From: Branchiostoma lanceolatum | Lineage: Eukaryota; Chordata; Leptocardii; Amphioxiformes; Branchiostomatidae | Assembly (NCBI RefSeq): GCF_035083965.1 | Contig: NC_089731.1 | Location: 9,088,501-9,152,500 of the forward strand | DNA length: 64,000 nucleotides | Direction of reading: 5' to 3' | In this document: positions 1-13,100 of the stretch, in pieces | Numbering within the stretch: position 1 is the first letter of the stretch | Layout: each line of letters opens with the position of its first letter | Notes under the pieces: model-generated | The model's database searches: none | What the model saw: only the letters and a program-made list of their open reading frames with translations | Told to the model about the DNA's origin: nothing | Translations under genes and position numbers: made by a program

Positions 1-136
1 CCCACTGTTTTTCAAGTGTCTGATTTATGTAACCTGGCTAATTAATGTTGATAAAGGTTGAATTGTCAAGGTATTTTCTTTAACAATTTTCTCTTATTTA
101 TATCTTTGTTCTAATGTAGTAATTTTCTTCCTACAG

Positions 137-1835
137 ATTGGTTTTGCAGCAGCAGATGCTGCAACAGGACTGAAGCTGATAGAAAAAGGTGTCCAGAGAG
201 AGAACCTGGCCCTGCTGGCTGTCCCACTCACTCCTATCCAGATCCTGCTCCCTTTTGTGATCAGCCGGTACACTGCAGGCCCCAGGCCCATGGACACTTT
301 CCTAAAAGCCATGCCCTTCAGGTAAGGGGGGATATCTAATGTTCTTTCTCTTTTCAGGTGTATTTCATATTTTCAAAAAGTTACCAGTAACTTACTACAT
401 TGTATAATATTATGTACCATCGATAAGGGACTTTAGGTTTTAGTTTGTGCGAAAGATAATAACAAAGGGTGTTATCCATACAACTTTTCCATTTCTCTTT
501 GCCTATTTTTATAATAATTAGCTATCAAATGTTAACTGCACCCGCTTCTTTGCCATTTTATGTCATTTGTATGGATGAATTGAAGAACTAGTCTTTAAAA
601 TTTTGTTCTGTGATCTTTGCTTACACATTCTGAAGGTGCAACAAACAATGAATTGTTCTTTAATTTCTCATGAATATCTATGTTTCTCTGATGTAGGTTA
701 TTACTGGGTATAGAGCTGGCTGTCATGGTGTTCCTGACTCCATACTTTAAGAACGATGACGGCACCTTCCCACTCTACTACTACGTCATGATTGTAGCCA
801 GCTATTCCCTACATCAGGTAAACTGCGCATACAACATTACAACACTTGTAATTTTGAAAGACACTTCTCATTTGATAGTCTAAATTGTTTAACCACAATG
901 CAGCAATAAGGCTCCAACACAGTAGATACATGCAAGATATATCACATACATTACATGTAGATGAATCTGTTAAACGTCAAGTTTGAATTTTGGACTTTTC
1001 ACTAACCTCTACCTTCTCCTTGTGCCCAGGCTACTCTTTAATGACCTTTGACCTCTCCCCGTGCCCAGGTGGCCTTGTACAGTATGTTTGTGTCCACCAT
1101 GGCGTTCCACGCCCAGATCAGCGACCCCGTGATCGGCGGGACGTACATGACGCTGCTCAACACGCTCGCCAACCTGGGTGGGAACTGGCCCTCCACGTTC
1201 GCGCTGTGGTTGGTGGACGACATCACATGGTCTAGGTGTGATGGCGTGGAAGGTTTGATGTGTGGGAGTGCAGATCTGAACAAGGTAGGATATTTCTATT
1301 GTTTATAGTACAGTGCATTTACTTTAGTATGTTCCCTTAAAATCTGTACACTAATCTAACAAGAAGAGAGCATTGAGAAACAAACAGATTTCTGATCTAC
1401 TCTGCATAATCCTTTACATGCAATTTTGAGCGAGATCATACTAGGATATTGTTTTCTTGTCTTATTGTATTCTTACCATCTTAGTTGTACAGAAGATGAT
1501 TGAATCTCTGAAAATTTATAATTTCTCTTAAGATCTAAAGATGCTGTTAGGTTTTTTATACCCAATTTAGAGTACATGTGCATGTACTACACAAGAACTT
1601 CAGTCCAAACCTTTTTTCCATCTGAAAATCTTGATGTATTTTTAATATGTTTGTTATTTTTGATATGTTACAGGCATGTGAGGTCGCCGGCGGGACCTGT
1701 AGTACTTGGCTGGATGGCTACTACATAGAGTCTGCAGCGTGCCTGGTCATCGGGTTCATATGGCTGAAGTTAAGTGCCAACACTGTTAGAAAACTGCAGA
1801 ACAAAGAGCTGTCAGCCTGGTCAGCTTCATCATAG
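137..1835 (+). CDS. SLC33A1: Acetyl-coenzyme A transporter 1, C-terminal four exons (5' part lies outside the window)
   Basis: Four exons join in phase: 137-321, 697-817, 1069-1284 and 1674-1835 (stop TAG). Each is flanked by AG and GT. They give the last ~227 residues of a protein that is about 550 aa in vertebrates. The conserved SLC33A1 segment GGTYMTLLNTLANLGGNWP lies in the third exon, and several hydrophobic membrane segments are visible (for example around LLALLAVPLTPIQILLPFVI and the final LVIGFIW stretch). SLC33A1 is a major-facilitator-type carrier that brings cytosolic acetyl-CoA into the ER/Golgi lumen for protein and ganglioside acetylation (family knowledge). The window starts in the intron before exon 137, so the N-terminal half is not visible. 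The gene converges on the ABCG gene on the other strand. Identity is near certain; exact orthology is inferred from the protein alone. Confidence 0.93.
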
Positions 1836-4152
1836 AACACTCATCACGGCCGATGTGCATATAAACTTTCCTTAAGTTTGTAAATTCACAAAATATTTCC
1901 GCAACAACCAGATATAAATTTCTTACAAGGCCAGTGTCACACGCCAGTGGTCAGTTCTGTTTGATCTTTACATTTGCAGGGTTAAAAAACAACAGAGAAC
2001 AGGTTGTAATGTGTTATTGACTGCATAATATTATACATGTAGCTCTGTCACTGCCTAGGAAACAGTGAATGGATAAAAGTGATTTTGAGCAAAACCATAT
2101 TTTTTTAAGAATCTGATTCATTCGTGAAGTACATGTGACGCATGTGTTAAACTGTAGTTAACCTCCTCCCTGCTACCATACCTTGTAACGTGAGCAAATT
2201 GGGTGACCCAAGCCTAGCCCATCAGGGAGAAGGTCATATCAAAAACTATAGGAGTTAACAGTAGTTGTTTTTCTGCTGGATGATCCGTCCCAAACCACAA
2301 ACACTGGTGGTCACACAGACTGTTTAGATTTGTGACACTCATTCCTCTTGAAATGGTACATTCCAAAATCACACATTCCTATTGGTTAGGACACCGAGGA
2401 CACCGCACAGCTGAAATGAGGACCACCTCATTAAAGTTATAGAATTTAAATAGACTACATCTTCATCATCTAAGATTGATGCAATAGTTTTTTTCCTGTT
2501 TTTCTTAAAGAAGGATTTCTTAAACAAATACAGAATTTGAAAAACTTCTTGCAATGATTTCATTTTGCAATCATCCTCCATATGGAATCTCTTATAAAAT
2601 CATTTTAGTGATTGAATGATAAAATGAATAATAATATACATATGTATATTATCTATTCTGTTTTCTGTTACATGTACATTTCTGGTAAAAATGTTAATGT
2701 TAGTCAAAATACAAATTTCAATGGGACGGATAAATGGATATGTCCTTCATTTGTATTTATTATATACATACAGGCCTTTTGTACTACATGTGCTTCCATT
2801 CATATTTAACATAAGTGAATTAAGAATTGTAAATTAATTAGGCCAAAAATGTGGTTTTGGCTACACATTCCTATACACATAAGTTGTGTACTTCCTGAGA
2901 TGATAATGGTTAAAAAGGTCTTCATTGATGTAACATAGTGGTTAGTGTAAATTCTACTTGAATCTATTTCAATGTATGATTTCTGATTAAAACACAATGT
3001 CTTTACCAAGTTTGTCTTTTATGTGTTATTATTTGTTAATTTGTTCATCATAGACTGTTTTGTGTGCTGAAACTCAGTGACCATTATTTTGAAAGAACCC
3101 ATATTCTACAGTTTTTCACCTAATCAATACCTTTGCAAATAGTTTAATGGAAAAGATGGCTATGAAGGAAACACGTACAGAAGCTACATTATCAGTAAAA
3201 TTGTGATTTAATTTGTTTATCTTGTTCTTTACATTTATGTATTCCATATACAATGTTGGAATGTAATATTTTTCCATCCTAATTATCATGTAAGTTCTCC
3301 ATTTTTATTAGTATTAGTACACATTTGACATTTGATACACAATCAGTATGAACTTATCATATGTAACAAATTGGCAAATAATAACTGTTGGTTGCTTCAC
3401 TAAGGCACTGTTTCAATTGCATCACAAATTGTTACACTCAGTTTGCATTTTGAAATATAAAAAGATTTATATACAAGATTATAAGTTAATTCATGCACTG
3501 TGGTAAGATGGTTAGAGTGTATGTGAAAATACTGTCATCATTAGTTAAAAACATTAACTGGTTCACAGAGCCCTGTGTGGTTCTTGGCTGGGGGATGTAA
3601 CATAGGTTCCAACCTTACAGTTTACAAATTTTCCCACACCATGCAATAATTCTTAAAAACGGTATATTTCCTGGTATATTGAGTTTGTAACAACCAATTT
3701 TTACAAAACGTCTGCTTATGGGTATATCAAACCGCACTTAGTGAACTGTCTCTGTTATACATGTGCTCATGTTTTTGTGCGGTATATCTTAACCATTGAT
3801 TTAGTCATAATTCAAAACATTCCAAATGATTTGCTCTTTTAGTGAAAGGGCAAAAGTATAATCTTTTTCCTCATCGTCTTTGACTTATTTGATTAGAATT
3901 GAACCTTGCTCATTGAGGAATAGGTAAAAAAACAATAAGTGCAGATTTTAAGTCAAAATTTACCGTAACATTTTCTTCATATTTCCTTATGGCTAACATG
4001 TGGATATGAAAGTAAAGTGCCCACACATTTAGTACTATTTGCATGATAATAAAGTTCATGGTCCGAATTTCTAAAAAGATTTAGCTCAAGACTTTTGCAT
4101 TGTTTGTTCTGCAATGTGCACCGTTCAAAGCCCGCGGTTGAAAGCAGGCAGC
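1836..4152 (+). other. SLC33A1 3' UTR and convergent intergenic DNA
   Basis: AT-rich DNA with no convincing exon on either strand. It should contain the SLC33A1 3' UTR and the 3' UTR of the opposing ABCG gene, whose stop is at 4153. An AATAAA hexamer on the + strand at 4048-4053 is the best placed polyadenylation signal seen near the far end. If it is used, the two transcripts would nearly abut. The short open frames here show no similarity I recognise. Confidence 0.5.
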
Positions 4153-7100
4153 TTATCTAGGCTTGTAGATGAAGCGGAGGATGACATAGGCCAGTGCCCT
4201 GAACACCACGATGAACGCCACCAGCATGGCGATGTCCGTGTACAGGGGCAGGTCCACCTTCAGGCCGCCCAGGATGGCCTCGGACGGCAGGACCGGCACC
4301 GTGCCGTTCAACGTGCTGTTGCTACGGCACAGCTCGAAGGCAGAGGTCGCCGGTGGGGCACAACTGCAGGAGAGGAGAAATATATGTTCTGAATCAAAGT
4401 CGAGCTGCAATTGCCAACACAAAAAGTGGACTTACCCAAATTTTCGACTGATCAGCTCCACTCTTTGTCAAGGAATGAGCATTTTTTGTGTTGGCAATTG
4501 CAGTTCACCTCCAGAATGACTTCTACCAACACAGTTGAACTTTCAAGTGAAGAAACACACGTTGTGTTAGATGTGCCACGTACTTCCTGAAAATTAGTTT
4601 CCGTACCCATAAATGAGCTTCACGTACATGTAGCTCATAATCAAGGGATGTAATGTTAACTCACATTGTAAATTGTTTAATCTGTAATGCGTTTTCTTCT
4701 TGCTAAGATAAGATGTTACTTACAGTAAAAGATAGTTACTTATAGTAAATCATAGGCAAGGTAGAATCATGTAGGGGAATGCACTGGGGGTCAAAAGGAG
4801 GTTATTCAGGCAAGTGGATAATACAAAATATGGTTTGTAGTCCATCGTAAACTCGGAGGCACAGTGGGGAACTCACCGCACCGTCGAGCATATTCTTACT
4901 ATTGTTAAATCAGCACAAATTGTTACACACATGTACATTAGAAAAGTGGAAGGACTACCTACCTGAAGGGGTTGTCTGGGGTAAACTGTATCAACAGCAT
5001 CCCGTGGAAGGCGTAGTTCATGAAGGAGGAGTATTTGACCCAGGCCAGCCAGTGCGGCACCTGTGTGGTGTAGAACCCTCCCAGAAGAGACGATCCCATC
5101 ATGAAGATAGAAGCCACCGTCACAGCGCGCTGGAAGTCCAGACAAGCCGCACTGATGAACAGACCCAGGGACTGCGGGAGGTAGAAAATACTAGGGTTAA
5201 AAGTACAGCCTTTATGATAGAAATCTACACGTAGGCCCTATAATGCAACAAGTAACAAAGCCTTAAAACGTTAGCAAGACGTTACTGGTACTGTGAAAGC
5301 TACTGTTTGAAATGGCTAACATACTTCTGAGCAAAAAATGTTAGTAACTGAGGGAAACAGTGGAGCATTTGTACGGTAAAATGTGTAGTATCGACTCAGT
5401 CCTCTCCTTGGTGCTGAAGAGCATTCATCTGGTTTTTCCTTGCAGATCAAGCGTATTGATATGTACTCGCTGGCTTTGGGTGTTTCTTCAGAAGCTCACT
5501 TTCCTGTACTGTGTTTAAGATTTGTCCTTTCTTTTAAGCTAATAGTTACATTTACGTATGTGTAACATGTTAAAGCTCATATTGTACCATTACTTTTCAT
5601 ACTCTCAATGTAAATCTTGGACTAAAGGTCTGTTTTATTACAAACTAGAGTTCCACGAACACATTATCTTCGCCAAATAATCAAGGCTTATTATGGAAAG
5701 TGATGAATATTTACGTGCTTATCACCCCCTGCAAATTTGATCATGCACCATACCATTTGGACGTTATGATTGGGCGAATGAGTCCAGTCTAGATAGGGTT
5801 ACAAATCATTTGGTGGTACAGGATTAGTATATGTGTAGAGTGTGCTGATATATGTTATAACTGGTCATGAAAAAATGTGAGTATGTTGATATTATATGGG
5901 CCACAAAGGTTCGATATGGCAGTGTTGAAAGTTGAAAGTGATGATGAAATAGTACAGTCAATACATATTAATAGAATGAATCTGGCACGTTTTAGGTGTT
6001 TTTAGTCAGGCTTTCTATTTTGTCCCTATTTCGGTATGTCGCCAACCGTGTTGAACAAAAATGCTTAAACTGAATGCGTCAAAAACCAGCAGGACCCACA
6101 CCTCTGCTTGGAGAATAGTTTATTTATTTGACCTACATGTACGTTTATGCAAGGCTATCTGTTTACATGACCTGACACTGTCCCATGTCCCATTGAAAGG
6201 CAGTGGGTTAAAAAACTTTCCTTACTAATTATGCAAATTAGCTCCTTATTTGCATAATCAGTCATTGATAATGTAAAGCACCATCCGAGCTCTCTACATA
6301 CCAAACATCACGACGATCTGTCGACCCCTTCTCAAGTTATTCATGTCCCAATGTCAAAACAAAAACAACCACTGCAGTTCTTAACAAGCCGCTAGGGGGC
6401 CAAAATTTACAGAACTTACTTTCTGTGGCATGAACTATCTACCACACAAAAATCATGACCATAGCACTTTCAGAAAATATGCCCCTAAATTTTGAAGCTC
6501 TGCTGCAGTACCTTTGGTACCCGCTAGAAGGCCCATTATCGAACTTGACCTTCCTCTCTGTAAATCCTACCCATCCACTAAATATCATACAGATCCATCA
6601 ACAGCTTCTTGAGTTATGTTGTCCACAAGAAAATTCACATCCACACAAAGCCCGCTGCAGTACCGACGGAAAATACCAGGGGAACCATTTTTGAACTTGA
6701 CCTCCGTTTCTACAACATCTACACACCTGCAAAAAATCATGAAGATCCATCAACGTTTCCGTCACTTTTTTTGCCTACATACAAACACAAAAAAATGCAA
6801 AGTCCGCTGCAGTACTATTGAAAAACGCAAGGTAAACCATTTTCGAACTTGACCTTCCTTTACACAACCACTACACACCTACCAAAAATCATTAAGATTC
6901 ATTGAAGTTGTCTTGAGTTATGCTCCTGACATACATTCAGACCCACCCAACAGATTTTTCAACCGAAAACATAATCTTCTCCGAGTACAAGTACTCGGCG
7001 AAGATAACAAAATATAGTTTAGGTGTATCTTAAGGCAGCATACCTTTGTTGCACAACTCTCACAGAATTAGTAGGATAGGTCTTCCTTTATACTTTAAAA

Positions 7101-10100
7101 AGTCTAGTGTCTTTACCTGTCCAGCCAATGAGCTGAGCATAAGGACCGCCCACGTGGCGAAGAACGGTCCGACCGAACTGAGACCGGCCATCCAGTAGCA
7201 CAGCGTGAGGAACCCGCTGGGCAGCAGGAGGGTCAGCGGGAGCTCACTGGTCAGTTTGGCCAAGTAGTAGGCGGACAGTCGGTAGTACCCAGCCGCTCTC
7301 TCCTTGTTTAGTACCACAAGCTCCATGGGGACTGTAACGTAGAGTTTGATATTGGTTTAAGCATATTACTGACTAGGCATGGACAATACAAAATGGTAAT
7401 ATGCATAATCATATAGAATTCCATCGTATGTATGGCAAGTTATGTGCGTAGCGTGCGTAGTCCAGTGGTTAGCGATCTTGCCTCTGGAACTAGAAGCCTC
7501 GGGTTCGATCCCGGCTGTGTCGCTCACCCGACATGCACGCTACCGGAAAGGGTCGCAGTCCTTAGGACGGGACGTTAAGCCATGGTCCACTGTTCACTGT
7601 GCTTGTCGAAAAGAGCTAGGGAAATTTCCCCTGTACAATGAACCTGTGAATACTGTACATAACGTCTTTCTTCCTGTCACGACCAGTGGAAGATTAGCTC
7701 ATCTGTTCATTGAGTTCATTTGAGCTAAACTGGTTCGAGATCACGAGTTTATGAAGAAGAAGAAAAAAGAAAAGAAACTTACATGCGCTAAGGGCATCCA
7801 TGACGAAAACGAAGCCCCAGTACATGACGCAGAAGAACAGCTATGGAAAAAAAACAATTGACACGTTAACAACAAAAACATGCTAAATGTCTACCAGCCA
7901 TCTTAATACATTACTCCTATAACTTAATATTCCATAGACTACATGTATGTATACACACATATATATATATAATCTCATATTAAGCATATTAACCACGTAT
8001 ACTAATCCGTTCATTTCTTATCCCAACCGTAACCAGTATATATATATTTAGCTAACATAGCGTACGATATAACCAAAATAGCGCTTCCAATTTGGCCATA
8101 GAATTTGTCCTTACAAAAACCATCCCTAACATTGCAGGAAAGTGACTAAAAGAATTGACTCCTGTGTTGACAGTATCCCCACTTACCACTCCTCCCACGT
8201 CCATGATCCGTTCCTCGCTGTGAGGGACCTGGAACCACATCAGCCCAATGATCAAGCCGATCCCGAAGGTCTGGATGAAGTTCCACTTACTCAACATCTT
8301 GGGTCGAAGTTGGAGGAAGTTTCTCTGAGTCAGCACGCGGTACTGCGTCAGGAAACCGGTGGGCCACTTACCCTGCTTCTCGTCAGGAGTGTCGTCATTC
8401 TGAGAACTCCACTCCCGCCCTAGTTTTAACAAAGATTACAAAACTGTATCAGAGATTATAGCAAATATATATAATTTGTATAGGGTGCCTCTTTCAAAGA
8501 GACCATGTGATGACTGTAGGTACTTCTTTTTCTTTGTGCTGCTTCAGCCAAAAATGGGACAGCTATATATCCGTACGTATATCTACTATGACTGTCCCAA
8601 CGTTACACGATACTTTTTTCACTTTGGTGAAGCTACATTTAGTCCATTGCTTTACAGGATATTCTCTCATACTAAACGCAAGATTCTCATATGTTGTGGT
8701 ATTGGCACATCCCTATGTTATCACAATTTCAAATATACTTAAAAAATGTAGCAACTCTTAAGTCCCAACCTGACGAGCCGTCAGCCCAGTAGGTAGCGGT
8801 GCCTTTCTCGCTGTCCATCTGCACATAGGTGGACCCTCCGTTGCTGCTGCTTGGGTTAGGCTCTTTTTCACGTCTGATCACGAGTTCAGAGCCCCCTGTC
8901 TCTCCTAACGGGGACATTCTACATGTCTTCCTGTTGGGGAAACATCCAACAAGCTATATATTTGCTTTTACTTTGCGAAAACATGCTGTCAAAAGTATGA
9001 TAGTCATAATCCTTTGCCAAACGCTGCATATTTGCATGAAAGTAGTAGTGGTGCTTTTGTACGATAAACTGTGTTGTACCGACTCGAACCTCTCCTTGGT
9101 GCTGAACAGCATTCATCTGTTCTATCCTTGCAGAACAAAATTCAGCTTTACGAAAACATGCTATACGAAGGGGACGCAGTCATTCGGGGGTCCTGTATTT
9201 GAGGAGAGTCACGCCTCCAGCACGTTAAAAAAACACGTGCGCCATTCGTATCAATAAGAGTTAGGGGTCGAACCCTGTGTGAGCGGATCAAGCCTATCAG
9301 TCTGGTTTTACTCAGCTTTTACTGACAAAATTCCAAACTGGTGTATGACGCCTCGAGATTGGTTACAAACCATCATGCTCATTCAAATCTTATCATGCGT
9401 ATCATCTCTAAAAATACAGTCATGTTAATGTGAACATTATGTGATTATACAGTTTTGATGAGGAGCTAAGCTCTGTCAGCAAAGAACAAACGGTAGATTA
9501 TCTAAGTACCTGTCTGAGATGTTCGCTTTATGTGACAGTTTGATAAATTGTATGTTATCTAACTAGCTGATATGAAATCTGACATACCGTCTCTCATACG
9601 AGCCAGCTAGGATCTTCAGCTCAACCTCTTTACTGTCCTTCATTTTCTCCACTGAAAACAGAAAATAGTGAAATTAGTGATCTATATGTAAATGTCCACA
9701 AAGGTTCATTTTTACAAAGCTGAATTTAAAGTTTTGGTATTCTTAGGAACGCTATGATTCAAAAGGCATAAATCCCACCCGAAACATCAACTAAGAAGGA
9801 AATAACGAAGTCAACTTACAAATGAAATCCGCCGGATTGTAGTGAGGTTCACAGGGCATCCCTAGCTTTTCGAAGAAGTCCAAAACTTCGCTCGCTTTTC
9901 CGAAGTACGCCAGCTGAAATGTAGTAAATACGTGTAACATATTCGGTTTAACGAATAAAGCTGACCATGCACATGACGAGACTTAGAAGTATTGCTGCGT
10001 TAACCACTAGCTAGCATTAGTGATTTCCTTCGATCCATACCTCAGAAGTGTTGAATACTAATATGTAACGTACGTTACGTAACGTTAGTACATATAGAAG

Positions 10101-13100
10101 TGCATAATCATCTACCTCTCCATTCAGAACCAGACACAGCTTGTCGAACACCTTGAAGATCTGTGAGGACGGCTGATGGATGGTGGTGACCACAGTCTTG
10201 TTCTCGGACATGGCGAGTCGCTTCACCGTCCGGATCAGGCTCAGGGCGGTGCTGGAGTCAAGACCTGATGTCGGCTCCTTAGAAGGAAAAGGAATTTGTC
10301 TTTAAGACATCGATTCATACTTGATGTGTCCATACTAAAAGTTATGTTCCATATTGACAAACAAGTACTAGAATATGATATCGCCATCCAGTATATATGG
10401 GTTTACTTTTTAATCACTTAACAATCTGATATATGACTAGTAAGTGTCAAACAACACTACAAAGAGAGAGTTCAACATGTTTAAACCAAAATAAAGCTGC
10501 CAGCAGCAACAGGCTATCATACCGACACACAAAAAATAAGAATTTATCATTACTTTGTATACCAGTAGGACTAGCTAATACAGTTTTCACGTAGTGTCCT
10601 GCTGGATAATATGCTCGTTTGTATAAAACGCAATGTTGAACGTACGTCCAGGAGAATGAGGGCCGGGTCTGTCAGCAACTCACACCCGATGTTCGCGCGC
10701 TTTTTCTCTCCTCCCGACAGCCCCCGCGATAGGTCATTTCCGATCTCTGCCAGAAACACACAAATAAACAAGGTTATCTGTACGTGAAAATAACAGACAT
10801 CGCGCCAAGAGATGGATTCAAAACATGAATAGAAATTTGGAATGCATGGCTCAATGCTACATCGACAGATTGTCGTCTATAATGGTGCTATTTGTATTGA
10901 TGATATAGAACTTTGCAAGTTGCTGTGGTATTCAAAAGGGAACATCAAGGTTGTCGGTACCTCTTTTTATTAATGCTCCTTTCAGAAGTTCATCGAAAAC
11001 TATGTACTTTTATGTTGTCGTCAGAACATTGAAAGGTAAGATTGACTCACGGGTGTCCAGGCATTTCTTAAGATCCAGCACGTCTACAATCCAGTCGACT
11101 TTCTTCACTTTCTCAGCGTACGGCATAGCGTCTGGCAGCCGCAGCATGGCTGTGAACTAGTCATGTCAACAACACGAGTTAGATGCCATTAATACTGTAA
11201 CTGTACATGTTGTAAACCTTTGAACAATGATATCAAGAGTCTACCTATATTTCAAGAACAATATTTCAAGAACAACATTGACATTCGTGCTGAAACTGTT
11301 GTAAAGCTTCAAGGATATCGTGAGTCTACCTATTGCGACGGCTTTCTTGCAATGTTTATTGTATTACAAGAACGACATTGATATTGAGGCGCGTTTTCTA
11401 TGTTGATTCGTTGATTCATACTTGGGGGCGCTGGACACTATTCTTCACATGATCGAGAAGTTTTGTACTATGAGAAACGAACATGTGCTAACACACTTTA
11501 AGATATAACCAACTAACCAGCATTACTATTATCATACATGCATAGTTTACAGGTACATCAATAACAAACTCACCATAAGCGTATCCCTGAGCGTCAGAGT
11601 GGCAAAGAAGATGTCCTGCTGCAGTACGTAGCAGATCCGCCGCTTGAGTCTCTTGCAGAGCGGCTCGCCGTTAAACGTGATGGACCCCGTGTCCAGACTG
11701 GAGTCAGGAATCCTGCCGGCCAGAGTGTTCAGTAGGGTCGTCTTTCCTGCACCTGTTGAAGCAAAGCCAGAGATTCTCATGTAATGCCCAAGTAGAATCA
11801 TGTCAACACAACCACCGCCAATTACCTTTCAGCAGCCTTCACAAGGGTGTAATGGACGCTGCTATCTCTTGCCGCGTGGTGGCGCTGCGGCAAGAAGAAT
11901 GCGGTCCCAAACGTGACTGACTTTACACCCCCCTCTCGTCTCTGTGATCTTCCTATTCATAGAGAGTGCAACATGGTTCCGCAGACGTTCGACGCTGCCC
12001 ATGACCAACGAATCCTTTGCTACGTTAGGTACGATCTAAGGATGCTATGATTATCTGATTACCTTATGACTAGTACCATAAAAAAATTAGAATATAATTT
12101 ATCGAAATTATGATCATTATGACCATCAACCCAACGTACCACTAGGTCCCATGACAGCGAGTATCTCCCCAGGCTCCACCACCCCAGCCACGTCCTTCAG
12201 CAGCACTTTGTCCTCCACCACGACCTTGACGTCCCGCCACACCACCCTCGTGCCTCGGGACGAGCCCCTGTTGATGCCGTTAGCACGGCGGCCGAGAGAG
12301 GGCGTGGTCTCGGTCCCCTCCCCTCCCTCTTCGATTGGGAGGTACATGTTGTTCTCTCTATGGGAAAGATGATATTCGCAGTGAATTCGAGTGTACGATT
12401 ATAGCATATTTGTCAACATATTGTTTTCTTCACAGGGAATGTGGCAAAGCGATCCAAAAGCACGTAATGTTTTCCTATCTTTATTCTCTACAAGACAATG
12501 CTGAAGCGATCTTACAAGGAACGCATAGCATATTGGGAAAAAAGTATTACATGTAATATGTGCATTTTCACTTTGATATATGCCATATGTATGGTACGTA
12601 ATTGTGGACCATTGGATTTGACGAGTTAAAGTAATCTCGAAGAACATTAGTGGCTCCTATCACTTTCCTAAAACTGACCCCGACCTTTCAAAGGGTCTCA
12701 TTTTAAGCGTTTTGTTGGTACTAAACCAGCCAAACTGGCCCAATGTGGTCACTTATGCAATGCAAAAAATAGCCCACAGTTGTCAACAATAGCAAAAGTG
12801 TAGGTGTGTTCTCTCAAGCACGTACGAGTATGTACATTGAAACTGTCAGTGATGGTTTCATTTCATTTTGAAGTGTGATTTATGTCCACCCCGTGTTGTG
12901 AATGTATATAGGAGTGTGAAGTTTGACAGATAAAAATGTCTGGACCTACATTGTATATATCTGAGCGTCATACTTATTAGATTATTTTGTTTTTAACAGG
13001 ACAATATTGTTAGACTGTACCATTACCCTTTTTCGCACGATATCCAGTAACACTTTTATTCATGTTTCTTTTTTTGTAGAACACATTTTGAGTCGCTGAA

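Noticed and set aside
7458-7530. Possible tRNA gene (A and B boxes)
   Set aside because: The cloverleaf cannot be closed cleanly, and an unrelated body plus A-rich tail follow. It is a SINE head.
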